From NCBI GenBank assembly GCA_963810485.1, contig CAWENQ010000006.1:124001-188000 (forward strand): DNA of 64,000 bases. Reading direction: 5' to 3'. The notes beneath the pieces were generated by a model. That model did not search any database. It worked only from the letters and a program-made list of their open reading frames with translations, and was not told where the DNA came from. Both the position numbers and the translations under genes were made by a program. This document shows, piece by piece, positions 17,409 through 26,206 of this stretch; position 1 is the first letter of the stretch, and each line of letters opens with the position of its first letter. This DNA is from DATKFM01 sp963810485. Lineage in GTDB: Bacteria > Pseudomonadota > Alphaproteobacteria > Dongiales > Dongiaceae.

Positions 17409-17783
17409 CTACTCAACGATTTTCCAGTAGGAGTCCTTGCGGATAACCTTTCCACCGCGGAAGGTATAGAAGTCACAACCCCAGACCTCGACCCGCTGTC
17501 CGTCGCGGCGCGTACCGGTCAGTGTCCATTTCGACATGCCGGTGTTGGCGCCTTCATCGACGAAGTGCAGCTCACCTCCGTAGTGGACATCGGGCAACCC
17601 TTCGAACCGCCCGGCCAACGCCTTGCGCACATTCTCCCGGCCTTCGTGTCGCGCGCCCCAGGGCCGGTCTCCGCGGGGCATTTCCAGCACGCAGTCATCG
17701 GCGAAATGGCTCATGATCCCGTCAAGATCATGCGCATTGAAGGCATCGCACAGCTTTTTCAGTGTTGACCCGATATCGGACAT
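17409..17783 (-). CDS. NTF2-like (SnoaL-type) protein
   Basis: 124 residues from the second in-frame ATG (17783). A GGGGAG ribosome site sits 6 nt from that ATG but directly abuts the ATG at 17789, so the inner start is preferred. The sequence is one alpha+beta cone fold: LCDAFNAHDLDGIMSHFADDCVLEMPRG, then WTLTGTRRDGQRVEVWGCDFYTFRGGKVIRKDSYWKI. The family includes ketosteroid isomerase-like enzymes, polyketide cyclases and non-catalytic ligand binders; the function here is unknown. Convergent with the dehydrogenase at 16492 (10-bp gap). Confidence 0.75.
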   Translation of the reverse strand: MSDIGSTLKKLCDAFNAHDLDGIMSHFADDCVLEMPRGDRPWGARHEGRENVRKALAGRFEGLPDVHYGGELHFVDEGANTGMSKWTLTGTRRDGQRVEVWGCDFYTFRGGKVIRKDSYWKIVE

Positions 17784-17894
17784 CGCCATCTCCCCGGTTC
17801 CTGGCGGCTGGAGGCCAGATCATCCAAGTGATATCAGACGCCCGCTGGAATCAACCCCCAGGTGATGGGTGTCCGTAAGTTCGCGGCCTTGCCT

Positions 17895-20039
17895 TCAGGC
17901 GGCGCCGACCAGCACGTCCGCGCCCACAGTGATTGCGCTCGCCGAGTTGATCGTCGCCGCGAAGTAATCCGCGGTGCCGTCGCCATTGAGGTCGACATGG
18001 ACGTCGACAGACGCGCCCTTGTCGGTGAGCGTCACGCGGCCGGCGCGGGCGGCGGTGGCGACGCCCAGGGTGTCGAACAGGCCGTCGAGATTGAGCACGT
18101 CCTGCCCGCCGGCGGCATCGCCGTCGAATTGGTTGATGATATCGTAGGCGTCGACCGTGGCGCTGTGGCTGACCGTGTCGTTGCCGGCGCCGATGCCCAG
18201 ATTGATGGTGTTCCGGCCATGGCCGCCGTCATGGAGGTCGTCGCCGAAGAAGCCGCCCAGCGAATCATCGCCGATGCCGCCATTGACGGTGTCGTTGCCG
18301 TTGCCGCCGTTCAGCGTGTCATTGCCCTCCAGGCCCATCAGCGAATTGTTGCTGTCGTTGCCGGTGACGGCGTTGCCCAGCGCGTTGCCGGTGCCGTTGA
18401 TGGCGCCGGCGCCCATCGCCAACGTCAGATGCTCCACCGTGCCGATGGCACTGGCGAGGTTGTAGGTGATCGAGGCGACGATCGTGTCGGCGCCGGTGCC
18501 GCCGGTTTCGTTGACCGCGTCGCCCACGCCCAGCAGGTAGGTGTCGTCGCCGATGCCGCCGAGCAGGACGTCCGTATCGGCGCCGCCGTCGAGGGTGTCG
18601 TTGCCGTCGCCGCCGAACAACGAGTCATTGCCGGCACCGCCGGTCAGCTTGTTGCCGGCGCTGTTGCCCATTATCAGGTTGCCGACCCCGTTGCCGGTGG
18701 CGTTGAACGCGGCCGTGCCCTGCAGATAGACATCCTCGATCTGACCACCGCCAACGACGTTCAGGTCGACATTTATCGTCGCGCGCACGGCGTCATACTT
18801 GTCGCCGCCGTCCTCGACGACCGTGTCTAGCGCGCTGTCGATGACGTAGGTGTCGTTGCCGATGCCGCCGATCATTTTGTCGGCGCCCACCCCGCCGTCG
18901 AGGGAGTCGTTGCCCTCAAGGCCGAAGAGTGTGTCGGCGCCTGCAGCGCCGCTCAAGGAGTTGTTACCGTCACTGCCAGTGATGATGTTGTTCAGCACGT
19001 TGCCGTTGCCGTCCCAATCGGTAGTCGCCGCTCCGAGAGCGGAGACCAGCACCAGGTTCTCCACATTCGCCGACATCACGTGGTCGGCATTGCTCGACAC
19101 CTCGTCGAGTCCGCCGCCGGCTGACTCGACAACCATATCGTCCGTACTGTCGACCATGTAGCGGTCGTCGCCCGCACCGCCCGCGAGCGTATCGGTGCCG
19201 GCGCCGCCATTGAGCGTGTCATTGTCGGCGCCACCGATCAGGGAGTCGTTGCCCTCAGCGCCGATGAGCTGATCATTCTGCGCCCCGCCGTCGAGAGTAT
19301 CGGCGGCAACGCCGCCGGCCAGCGTGTCGGTGCCGCCGTTGCCCGCCAGCCTGCTGCCGAGATTGCCACCGATGATGGTGTTGCCGATGTTATTGCCAGT
19401 GCCCAGGGTGAGGCCGGTCTCCATGTAAAAGGATAATTTCTCGACACCAGCGCCGAGTGTGTAGCTGGCGGCGGAACTGATGACATAGTCGTAACCCGTC
19501 CCGACGGATTCGTCGGCGATGTCGCCGGTATCGTTCACATAGTAGATGTCGTCGCCGCTGCCGCCGACGAGGCGGTCGATGCCGCCCTGGCCCGTGAGCG
19601 TGTCGTTGCCGGTGCCGCCGCGTAGCGTGTCATTGCCGTCGCCGCCGCTGACCCGGTCATGGCCGGCGAAGCCGTCGAGCAGATCGTTGAACTTGCCGCC
19701 CGAGAGGGTGTCGTCGCCGGCGAAGACCGCGGCGAGGAATCCGGCCGTATTGCCGGCATCGACATAGGACTGGAATGTCGCCGCCGGTAAGGTGAAGCCA
19801 TTCATGGTGAAGTGCGGCAGGCCGGCGGCATAGACGTTGATGGCGGTGATCGAGCCGCTGATGAAGCGGCCGCCGGCATAGTTCAGGGCGGCGCCGTCGA
19901 AGGTGCGGAAGTCATCGGCATCGGTGGCGATGCGCAAACGGGTGGGCGAATCCCAGGACGCGGTTCCCACCGCCAGTGCGGCGATCGAAAGAGTGTCGAA
20001 GTTTACCGGACCCTGAATGCTGCCGATCAGCTGTGCCAT
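17895..20039 (-). CDS. RTX-type calcium-binding repeat protein
   Basis: 714 residues, with a GGAGGG ribosome site before the ATG at 20039. Residues 1-105 are non-repetitive with no Sec signal, as usual for type I secreted proteins. From about 108 on, glycine-aspartate nonapeptides (GGDGNDTLRGGTGNDTLTG and relatives) come in at least five blocks. They are separated by beta-rich spacers such as DDRYMVDSTDDMVVESAGGG and NVENLVLV. Repeats bind Ca2+ outside the cell. The C-terminal 90 residues (DAYDIINQFDGDAAGGQDVLNLDGLFDTLG) look like a type I secretion signal region. No catalytic domain is visible, so a structural or adhesive role is possible. No type I secretion genes are in the window. Confidence 0.85.
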   Translation of the reverse strand: MAQLIGSIQGPVNFDTLSIAALAVGTASWDSPTRLRIATDADDFRTFDGAALNYAGGRFISGSITAINVYAAGLPHFTMNGFTLPAATFQSYVDAGNTAGFLAAVFAGDDTLSGGKFNDLLDGFAGHDRVSGGDGNDTLRGGTGNDTLTGQGGIDRLVGGSGDDIYYVNDTGDIADESVGTGYDYVISSAASYTLGAGVEKLSFYMETGLTLGTGNNIGNTIIGGNLGSRLAGNGGTDTLAGGVAADTLDGGAQNDQLIGAEGNDSLIGGADNDTLNGGAGTDTLAGGAGDDRYMVDSTDDMVVESAGGGLDEVSSNADHVMSANVENLVLVSALGAATTDWDGNGNVLNNIITGSDGNNSLSGAAGADTLFGLEGNDSLDGGVGADKMIGGIGNDTYVIDSALDTVVEDGGDKYDAVRATINVDLNVVGGGQIEDVYLQGTAAFNATGNGVGNLIMGNSAGNKLTGGAGNDSLFGGDGNDTLDGGADTDVLLGGIGDDTYLLGVGDAVNETGGTGADTIVASITYNLASAIGTVEHLTLAMGAGAINGTGNALGNAVTGNDSNNSLMGLEGNDTLNGGNGNDTVNGGIGDDSLGGFFGDDLHDGGHGRNTINLGIGAGNDTVSHSATVDAYDIINQFDGDAAGGQDVLNLDGLFDTLGVATAARAGRVTLTDKGASVDVHVDLNGDGTADYFAATINSASAITVGADVLVGAA

Positions 20040-20343
20040 TGCCGCCCTCCATCCAGAATTTCGCCGCCGGCATGAAGGCCGGCCTTGCTGTTGGATATCG
20101 GCGGCATTTCCGCGGTTTGCACGGCCCGGTCATATGACGGGCGTCACGATTGCCGGGGAAAGCCTAGGAATAGTGACCGGCATCACGCCGGTTCGTTAAT
20201 GTATACAGACTGATGTGGCGGGTGCTGCCTTTGACAAGCGGGAACCGGCGGGCTGCCACCCGGCCGGTTCCAGCTGGCCGTTTCCGCGCCGGCGGTCAAA
20301 GACCGGCGCGGTAGTCGCGGAGGAGTGGGTAACTGCCGCCGCG
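20040..20343. other. 304-bp gap upstream of the RTX gene, with two dyads and a hairpin
   Basis: Two short dyads lie upstream of the RTX start: TGACGGGCGTCA at 20135-20146 and GTGACCGGCATCAC at 20173-20186. The second fits the GTGA-N6-TCAC core of CRP-type sites. Nearer the cupredoxin-like gene end, a 9-bp perfect stem (CCGCGCCGG and CCGGCGCGG, about 20285-20312) could terminate the leftward transcript, though it lacks a T-tract. No protein or RNA gene is seen. Confidence 0.35.
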
Positions 20344-20760
20344 CTATTTCACGATGATCTTGCCGCGATAGGCATCGCCGGAATTGGGCATGTAGTACTC
20401 GAACTCGCCCGGCCGGATCGGCACGAAGGAGAGGACCGCGGCGCCGCCATCGTCGAACTCGATGGAATCGAGGCCCAGCGGACGCACTTCGATATCGTTG
20501 ATCACCACCTCGTTGATCCAGATGAAACGGAAGAACTCGGGTGCCGCGATCGCCATTTCCGAGGTGCCGTCGCTCTCGATCTTCCAGCGGTAGTACTTGC
20601 CCGCCTCCAGCACGATCGGCTCCTTCGGAAAGGCCTTGCCGGCTGAAAGCTGCAGCGGCGGCACGTCGGTCGCCTTGGTGACCAGATTGGCCGCCGACAG
20701 CGGCATGGCGAAGATCGCCAGAACCGCGGCAAGCGCCATCCTCTGGATGTTGCGTTTCAT
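20344..20760 (-). CDS. Secreted cupredoxin-like protein
   Basis: 138 residues with a Sec signal (MALAAVLAIFAMPLSA). The mature part is beta-rich: KAFPKEPIVLEAGKYYRWKIESDGTSEM, FIWINEVVINDIEV and a C-terminal LSFVPIRPGEFEYYMPNSGDAYRGKIIV. The last block resembles the end of cupredoxin domains (FxPxxPGxYxY), but the usual Cys-His-Met copper ligands are not all there, so copper binding is doubtful. It lies 41 bp after the YVTN propeller gene on the same strand. Such pairs are often found with PQQ-dependent alcohol oxidation systems, none of which is in the window. Confidence 0.65.
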   Translation of the reverse strand: MKRNIQRMALAAVLAIFAMPLSAANLVTKATDVPPLQLSAGKAFPKEPIVLEAGKYYRWKIESDGTSEMAIAAPEFFRFIWINEVVINDIEVRPLGLDSIEFDDGGAAVLSFVPIRPGEFEYYMPNSGDAYRGKIIVK

Positions 20761-20801
20761 TCTCTGTTCCCTCCCCTGTGTTGCGGAATTGCTGCGAAGA
20801 T

Positions 20802-21770
20802 CTACGGCGTCACCGCCACGCCCCAGGGCTGGTTGCCCACGGTGATGGATTTGATGACCTCGAGACCGGCGACATCGATGACGGAGATGTCGTTGCTGAT
20901 GCCGTTGGTGGTGTAGAGGCGCGACTGGTCGGCGTTGAAGGCGAGCTGCCAGACCCGCTGGCCGACCAGCAGATAGTCCTTCACCTCGAAGGTCTGGGCA
21001 TCCACGACGGCCACGCGGTTCGCCGGACCAAGGGCGACGAAGGCCAGCTTGAGATCCTTGGTCACGCGCACGCCCACGGGCTGGACCGCTTCCTTGGTCA
21101 CGCCCTGCACTTCGAAGCCGATGGTCTTGATCACCTGGCGGGTGGCGGTATCGATCACGCTGACCGTGCCGCCGATCTCGGCGGAGACCCAGACATGCTT
21201 GCCGTCGGCGGTGAACTCGGCGAAGCGCGGCCGGGAATCCACCAGCACGTTGTCGGTGATCTCATAGGTCGAGGTGTCGATGAAATGCGCCATGTTGGTG
21301 GTCTCGGAGGTGTTCACCAGCACTTTGCCGTCAGGCGAGATGCCCATGCCCTCGGGCTCGACGCCGACGGGCACCTCGGCGAGCGGTTCGCCGGACTCGA
21401 CATCGACGATCGTCACCATGTTGTCGTCCTCGTTGGCGATGTAGAGCGGGTTGCCCGAGGGCGAGAGGACGAACAGCTCGGGGTCCGGGCCTGACGGCAA
21501 GGTGCGGACGATCTCATAGGTCGAGGTGTCCATCACCTCCACATGATTGTCGTCGCTGGCGCAGATATAGAGGAACTTGTTGTCGATGCTGAGCGTGATG
21601 CCGCGCGGCCGCTGGCCCACCGGCACGGTCTTGATCACCTCCAGCGTGGCGCCGTCGAGGATGGTGACGCTGTTGTCCTTCTCGTTGGAAACGAAGATCG
21701 TCTCGGCCGCCGCGGGATGGGACGCCGCAAGGATGGCGCTGATTGTCGCTGCGGTAAGGGGCAATTTCAT
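20802..21770 (-). CDS. YVTN-family beta-propeller protein, periplasmic
   Basis: The start at 21770 (MKLPLTAATISAILAASHPAAA) gives a proper Sec signal and 322 residues; the longer ORF adds junk. Seven-bladed repeats of about 42 residues recur with YVTN-like signatures: FVSNEKDNSVTILDGATLEV, YICASDDNHVEVMDTSTYEI, YIANEDDNMVTIVDVESGE, VSAEIGGTVSVIDTATRQV and YTTNGISNDISVIDVAGLEV. These proteins are scaffolds or accessory factors, often beside quinoprotein dehydrogenases. It is first in a two-gene leftward operon with the cupredoxin-like gene. A histidine kinase gene diverges from it across 191 bp, so the two-component system may control it. Confidence 0.85.
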   Translation of the reverse strand: MKLPLTAATISAILAASHPAAAETIFVSNEKDNSVTILDGATLEVIKTVPVGQRPRGITLSIDNKFLYICASDDNHVEVMDTSTYEIVRTLPSGPDPELFVLSPSGNPLYIANEDDNMVTIVDVESGEPLAEVPVGVEPEGMGISPDGKVLVNTSETTNMAHFIDTSTYEITDNVLVDSRPRFAEFTADGKHVWVSAEIGGTVSVIDTATRQVIKTIGFEVQGVTKEAVQPVGVRVTKDLKLAFVALGPANRVAVVDAQTFEVKDYLLVGQRVWQLAFNADQSRLYTTNGISNDISVIDVAGLEVIKSITVGNQPWGVAVTP

Positions 21771-21961
21771 TGCGGGTGCCTCCGGTTTGTTGCGGCAAAC
21801 TCGACCTTCAATACCGCTGGCGTTATAGGTCTCTGCCTGCTTTGCTGGAAAACCAAAACGCCGTCTCTCTCCAAATTCTAACCTTTGATGCAGCGCTCCT
21901 TTAACCAAGAAGGTGATACCTGCCGGCCGGTCCCCACTCGCAGTCGGTATATTAAGTCCAG

Positions 21962-23542
21962 ATGAGCCTGCGCACCCGCATCCTGTCGCTGCTCGCCGTC
22001 GTCGCCGCTGCCGTGGTGGCGATGGCTGTGATGGTGCATCTGACCATCAGCGGCACGGACTTCTACCGGGAGCGGGTCGGCTTTGCCCATCAGCAGCTCA
22101 CGGCCATCACCGAACTGGCCAAGGCGGCCAGCCGCTACTCCGAACAGATCGCCGAGGTGCTGCTGCTGGGCGATCAGCGGCTGCCGGACTTCATCGACGC
22201 AAAGGATGAGGTCGAAACCGCCTTCGCCAACCTGCGGCGCGTGACCGGCGCCGAGCTCGCGTTTCTCGAGGCGTCAGGAGGGGCTGGTGACGAGGCCGAG
22301 GAACTGGCGCAGGTCGACCGGCTGCGCGTCCTTTATGACGGGATCGATGAATCGGTCGATCGCGTGTTCCTGTATAACGGCAGCGGCCGGCGGGCGGAGG
22401 CGCTCGCCATTTTCCGGTCGGAGATCAAGGCGCGGCTGGAAGCGGATCTGCAGCGGCAACTCACCGAGGCCGTGGCGGGCGAGCGCGCCGAAGTGGCCGA
22501 CGCGGAGGCGAGCGCCGCCGCCCTCTCCCGGCGGTTGACCATCGCCTTGATCGCGACGGCAATTCTCGGCCTGACCATCAGCATCGGCGCGGCCTTGCTG
22601 CTGAGCCGCTCGCTGTCGGGTCCGATCCGGCGCCTCACCGAGGGCGCTGCGGCGATCGGCCAGGGCGCGCTCGGCCACCGCATCGATGTCAGCGGCAAGG
22701 ATGAACTGTCGGCCCTGTCGCGGCGGTTCAACAAGATGGCCGACCAGATCGAGGATCAGCAGCAACGCCTGGTGAAAGCCAAAGACGAACTCGAGTCCCA
22801 GGTGCAGGCGCGCACGGCGGAATTGCAGCAGGCCAACGACCGCCTGCAGCATCTCGACCGCTCTCGCGTGCAGTTCCTCGCCGATATCAGCCACGAACTG
22901 CGCACGCCCCTCACCATCGTCCGTGGCGAGGCGGAGGTGAGCCTGCGCGGCACGGCGCGGCCGGCGGCGGAGTATCGCGACACCCTGGACCGGATCGTCG
23001 AGCAGGCCGGGCAGATGTCTCGGCTGGTGGAGGATCTGCTGTTCCTGGCAAGGTCGGAGGCGGATACCGTGCGCTTCGAGACCCGGCCGGTGAAACTGCA
23101 GGACGTGCTGGCCGACGCCGTGAGCGCCGGCGAGGCTTTGACCAAGCCGGGCGGCATCAGGCTCGAGCGCGCCTGGCCGGAGGAGCCCATCATCATCGAT
23201 GCGGACCCGCAGCGATTGAAGCAGGCCGTGGTCATCCTCGTGGACAATGCGATCAAATACTCTGAACAGGACGAGGCCGTGCGCATCGCCGCGAAATGCA
23301 ACGGCAGTTTCGCCGAAGTGTCTGTTGTCGATCGCGGCCCGGGGATTCCGGCTGAAGAATTGCCGTTCGTCTTCGAGAGGTTCTATCGCGGCGGCACCGT
23401 TCGCGGCGCGGATACCGGCGGCAGCGAACTCGGGCTGCCGATCGCGCGCTGGATTGCGGAAAAGCATGGCGGCGGCATCACCGTCAGCAGCGAGCCGCAC
23501 CGCCGGACCGAATTCCGAATCCGCTTGCCGCTCGGTGCTTGA
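21962..23542 (+). CDS. Sensor histidine kinase with HAMP domain
   Basis: 526 residues. The first transmembrane helix is residues 8-29 and the second about 192-214; between them is a periplasmic helical sensor of about 160 residues. A HAMP domain follows (LSGPIRRLTEGAAAIGQGALG), then a coiled coil and the HisKA dimer helix with His311 in DISHELRTPL. The ATPase has VILVDNAIKYS, DRGPGIP and FERFYRGG; its G2 box reads GGSELGLPIA where GxGLGL is usual. It phosphorylates the OmpR-type regulator encoded 3 bp downstream. The signal is unknown. The divergent YVTN/cupredoxin pair is the nearest candidate target. Confidence 0.9.
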   Translation: MSLRTRILSLLAVVAAAVVAMAVMVHLTISGTDFYRERVGFAHQQLTAITELAKAASRYSEQIAEVLLLGDQRLPDFIDAKDEVETAFANLRRVTGAELAFLEASGGAGDEAEELAQVDRLRVLYDGIDESVDRVFLYNGSGRRAEALAIFRSEIKARLEADLQRQLTEAVAGERAEVADAEASAAALSRRLTIALIATAILGLTISIGAALLLSRSLSGPIRRLTEGAAAIGQGALGHRIDVSGKDELSALSRRFNKMADQIEDQQQRLVKAKDELESQVQARTAELQQANDRLQHLDRSRVQFLADISHELRTPLTIVRGEAEVSLRGTARPAAEYRDTLDRIVEQAGQMSRLVEDLLFLARSEADTVRFETRPVKLQDVLADAVSAGEALTKPGGIRLERAWPEEPIIIDADPQRLKQAVVILVDNAIKYSEQDEAVRIAAKCNGSFAEVSVVDRGPGIPAEELPFVFERFYRGGTVRGADTGGSELGLPIARWIAEKHGGGITVSSEPHRRTEFRIRLPLGA

Positions 23543-23545
23543 GCC

Positions 23546-24226
23546 ATGACCAAGGTGCTCCTGGTCGAGGACGATCAGCGGATCGCGCGCTTCATCAAGC
23601 GCGGGCTGGAGGCCGAAAGCTATGTGGTCGATGTCGCCGAGCGTGGCGCGGGCGCGCTCGACCGCTGCCGCGACATCGACTATCCGCTGATCATCCTCGA
23701 CCGCATGTTGCCGGATATGGACGGGCTGGATGTCTGCCGCCGGCTGCGCGAGAGCGACCATGGCGGCTGCATTCTCATGCTCACGGCCCGCGATGCGCGG
23801 CAAGACAAGGTTGAAGGGCTGCGGGTCGGCGCCGACGACTATCTGACAAAGCCCTTCGCTTTCGACGAATTGCTGGCGCGCATGGAGGCGCTGCTGCGGC
23901 GCGGCCGCTATCGGAATGAAGCCTCACCGCTCTTGCAGGTGGGCGACCTGACACTGAATACCGACAGCCGCAAAGTAGCGCGCGGCGGCCGCGAGATTGC
24001 GCTGACGGCACGCGAGTTCGCCCTGCTCCGCTATCTCATAACGAACGCCGGCAAGGCCATAAGCCGCACCAAGCTCCTGGCCAATGTCTGGGAATATGGT
24101 TTCGATCCCGGCACCAAGATCGTCGATGTCTATATCAGATATCTGCGCAGCAAGGTCGACATGGAGGGCGAGAAGCCGCTGATCCGGACTGTGCGCGGCG
24201 TCGGCTACTCGATCGCGGCAGATTAG
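23546..24226 (+). CDS. OmpR/PhoB-family response regulator
   Basis: 226 residues. The receiver domain has the acidic pocket VLLVEDDQRI, the phospho-acceptor Asp52 in LIILDRMLPDMDG, the signalling threonine in MLTARD and the conserved lysine in YLTKPF. The C-terminal winged helix carries REIALTAREFALLRYLITNAGKAISR and VDVYIRYLRSKVD, the OmpR DNA-binding signature ending TVRGVGYSI. It is encoded 3 bp after the kinase. Its target promoters are unknown; the 191-bp divergent region upstream of the kinase is the natural first candidate. Confidence 0.92.
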   Translation: MTKVLLVEDDQRIARFIKRGLEAESYVVDVAERGAGALDRCRDIDYPLIILDRMLPDMDGLDVCRRLRESDHGGCILMLTARDARQDKVEGLRVGADDYLTKPFAFDELLARMEALLRRGRYRNEASPLLQVGDLTLNTDSRKVARGGREIALTAREFALLRYLITNAGKAISRTKLLANVWEYGFDPGTKIVDVYIRYLRSKVDMEGEKPLIRTVRGVGYSIAAD

Positions 24227-24253
24227 GGTTATGCCCGTAGGCCTCACATGCCC

Positions 24254-24460
24254 CCTTCTGTCCCCTCTCCCTGCTTGCAGGGAGAGGGTTAGGGTGAGGG
24301 TCCTAGGAGCACGGGCATTGCAAGGCTGGCGCTGATAGTTGGGTCAAGGACGACCTGCGACACGACACAATGGCGGCGACACAATATGCGCGGAGGTTTC
24401 GGCGCCGCCCCCTCACCCTAACCCTCTCCCCCACTTCTTGGTGGCGAGGGGACAAGAAAT
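24254..24460. repeat. REP-like palindromic repeat pair (CCTCACCCTAACCCTCTCCC type)
   Basis: A unit at about 24262-24299 (a CCTCTCCCTGC/GCAGGGAGAGG hairpin followed by GTTAGGGTGAGGG) and an inverted unit at about 24408-24455 (CCCTCACCCTAACCCTCTCC followed by a GGTGGCGAGGGG arm) face each other across about 110 bp. Repeats of this type are dispersed between genes in many alphaproteobacteria. They lie between the response regulator and persulfide dioxygenase genes and contain no ORF. Confidence 0.65.
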
Positions 24461-24490
24461 GGCGATGGCTCAATTAGAGCAGATCTCACT

Positions 24491-25211
24491 CTATACTGCT
24501 GCCATGTCAGCGATGGCCGCTGAAGTGGCCTCGATCCCCAGCCGCAGGTTCGCCGGCACGGCCACATCCATCATCTTCGGACGCGGCAGGTTGAGGCCGT
24601 TCATGAGGTCGACATACTCGGTCACGGAGCCGACCTGGAGGCGCGGATTGTGGGCGCGTTCCTCGCCGATGGTGCTGACGGTGTGGCCGTTGTAGTCGTG
24701 GCCGGGATAGACGCGCGTATTGTCAGGCAGTCTTAGCAGCTTGTTGAACAGCGAGTTCATATTGTGCGGCGGCGTCGCCATTCTGAAAATCGGTGCGGCC
24801 GGTGCTGCGGATCAGCAGCGTATCGCCGGTGACGACGGCTTCGCCGAGCCTGAAACAATAGGAGTCGTTTGTATGGCCGGGCGTATGAACCGCCCGCAGT
24901 TCCAGTTCGCCGACATGGATGCTATCGCCGTCGCCGACGCGCAGCAGGACGATTTCGGCGGCTGTCTGCTCGCCCATCACGGTGAGACAGCGCGTTCGCA
25001 TCTGCAGGGTGCCAAGACCTGTAACGTGATCCGCATGCAGGTGAGTGTCGATGGCCATCACCAGCGACAGATTCAATTCCCGCAGCAGCCTGATGTAGCG
25101 CTCGGCCTGTTCGAACACGGGATCGATGAGGCAGGCTTCGCCGCCGCTGGCGACAAGATAGGTATAGGTGCAGGAGGTGCGGTCGAAGATCTGGCGGAAG
25201 ATCATGGGCAT
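24491..25211 (-). CDS. Persulfide dioxygenase-type metallo-beta-lactamase-fold hydrolase (one frame break near 24758)
   Basis: The start at 25211 (MPMIFRQIFDRTSCTYTYLV) matches ETHE1/Blh-type enzymes. Motifs are IDTHLHADHVTG (first iron ligands), HTPGHTNDSYCF and VVTGDTLLIR, then GRTDFQNGD. An extra base near 24758 breaks the frame after AAQY; the continuation NSLFNKLLRLPDNTRVYPGHDYNG holds the last histidine ligand. About 239 residues when repaired. The enzyme oxidises glutathione persulfide to sulfite and glutathione, removing sulfane sulfur made by enzymes such as those at 5471-8050. It follows a peroxiredoxin gene on the same strand with a 65-bp gap that holds a strong hairpin. Confidence 0.83.
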
Positions 25212-25224
25212 ATCCAATGATGCG

Positions 25225-25260
25225 GATGTTCCGTCCGCCACCTCCGGCGGACGGAACATC
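25225..25260. promoter_or_regulatory. Strong hairpin between peroxiredoxin and persulfide dioxygenase genes
   Basis: GATGTTCCGTCCGCC (25225-25239) and GGCGGACGGAACATC (25246-25260) form a perfect 15-bp stem with a 6-nt loop. No T-tract follows on the leftward transcript, so it is not a standard terminator. It could stabilise the upstream mRNA, limit read-through, or be an operator. It ends 14 bp upstream of the dioxygenase start codon. Confidence 0.5.
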
Positions 25261-25276
25261 GCCGCGTGACGGCCGC

Positions 25277-25936
25277 TTATTTCGGTTGCGGCACGATGCG
25301 CATGTAGGGCTTCGGCGCCTTCCAGCCGGCGGGGAATTTGACCTTCGCGTCGGCATCGGAGACCGATGGCACGATGATCACGTCGTCGCCCTGCCGCCAG
25401 TTCACAGGCGTCGCCACGGCGTGCTTCGCCGTGAGTTGCAGGAAGTCGATCACCCGCAGGATCTCGTCGAAATTTCGCCCGGTGCTCATGGGATAGCTGA
25501 TGATCAGCTTGATCTTCTTGTCGGCGCCGATGACATAGACATTGCGCACCGTCTGGTTGTCGGCAGCGGTGCGGCCCTTCGACGTGCCGTTGAGTTCGGC
25601 CGGCAGCATGCCGTAGAGCTTGGCGACCTTCAGTTCGTGATCGCTGATGATCGGATAGTTCGGCGCGTGGCCCTGGGTCTCCTCGATGTCCTTGGCCCAG
25701 CGCTTGTGATCGTCGACCGGATCGACCGAGAGCCCGATGATCTTCACGTTGCGCTTGTCGAACTCCGGCTTGAGCCGCGCCATGTAGCCGAGCTCGGTGG
25801 TGCAGACCGGCGTGAAGTCCTTGGGGTGCGAGAACAGCACCGCCCAGGAACTGCCGAGCCAGTCGTGAAAGCGGAAATTGCCGCTGGTGGTCTCGGCGTC
25901 GAAATCCGGCGCCTCACTGCCAATGCGTAGTGTCAT
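25277..25936 (-). CDS. 1-Cys peroxiredoxin (Prx6 type)
   Basis: 219 residues from the ATG at 25936, chosen because GGAAGGA lies 8 nt upstream; an ATG five codons earlier has no good site. The peroxidatic cysteine is Cys45 in HPKDFTPVCTTELG. There is no second cysteine, so a resolving partner or thiol must come from elsewhere. The extended C-terminal dimer domain (NWRQGDDVIIVPSVSDADAK, then GWKAPKPYMRIVPQ) is diagnostic of the Prx6 class. It reduces H2O2 and organic peroxides in the cytosol. It is upstream of persulfide dioxygenase, so joint thiol/sulfane stress control is plausible. Confidence 0.92.
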   Translation of the reverse strand: MTLRIGSEAPDFDAETTSGNFRFHDWLGSSWAVLFSHPKDFTPVCTTELGYMARLKPEFDKRNVKIIGLSVDPVDDHKRWAKDIEETQGHAPNYPIISDHELKVAKLYGMLPAELNGTSKGRTAADNQTVRNVYVIGADKKIKLIISYPMSTGRNFDEILRVIDFLQLTAKHAVATPVNWRQGDDVIIVPSVSDADAKVKFPAGWKAPKPYMRIVPQPK

Positions 25937-26206
25937 GACCTGTCCTTCCATGTCTCTAGATTTTCGTATCCGTGGTCCTGAGCCCCGGTTCAGCAGCCAT
26001 CAGCGACCGCGGCCTCTGTCTAGGGGCGCCGGGCCTGCCGCGCTTGAACTGGTCATGGAGAACTTATGGAGATTTCATGGAGTCAGAGCGCGCTTGCCCC
26101 CGGCTTAGGGCCGGGCCTAGACTCTCGGTCCTGGGTAACGGGCGAAAAACGCCAGCTCAGCGCTTGGGCCAGAAAAAACAAACCAAATCAGGGAGATAGT
26201 CAGATC

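Noticed and set aside
17862..18830. A plus-strand Val/Ala/Gly-rich protein
   Set aside because: Antisense to the RTX repeats; its regularity mirrors the repeat DNA.
20285..20312. A certain terminator after the cupredoxin-like gene
   Set aside because: The 9-bp stem is perfect but no T-tract follows in either direction; kept only as a note in the gap entry.
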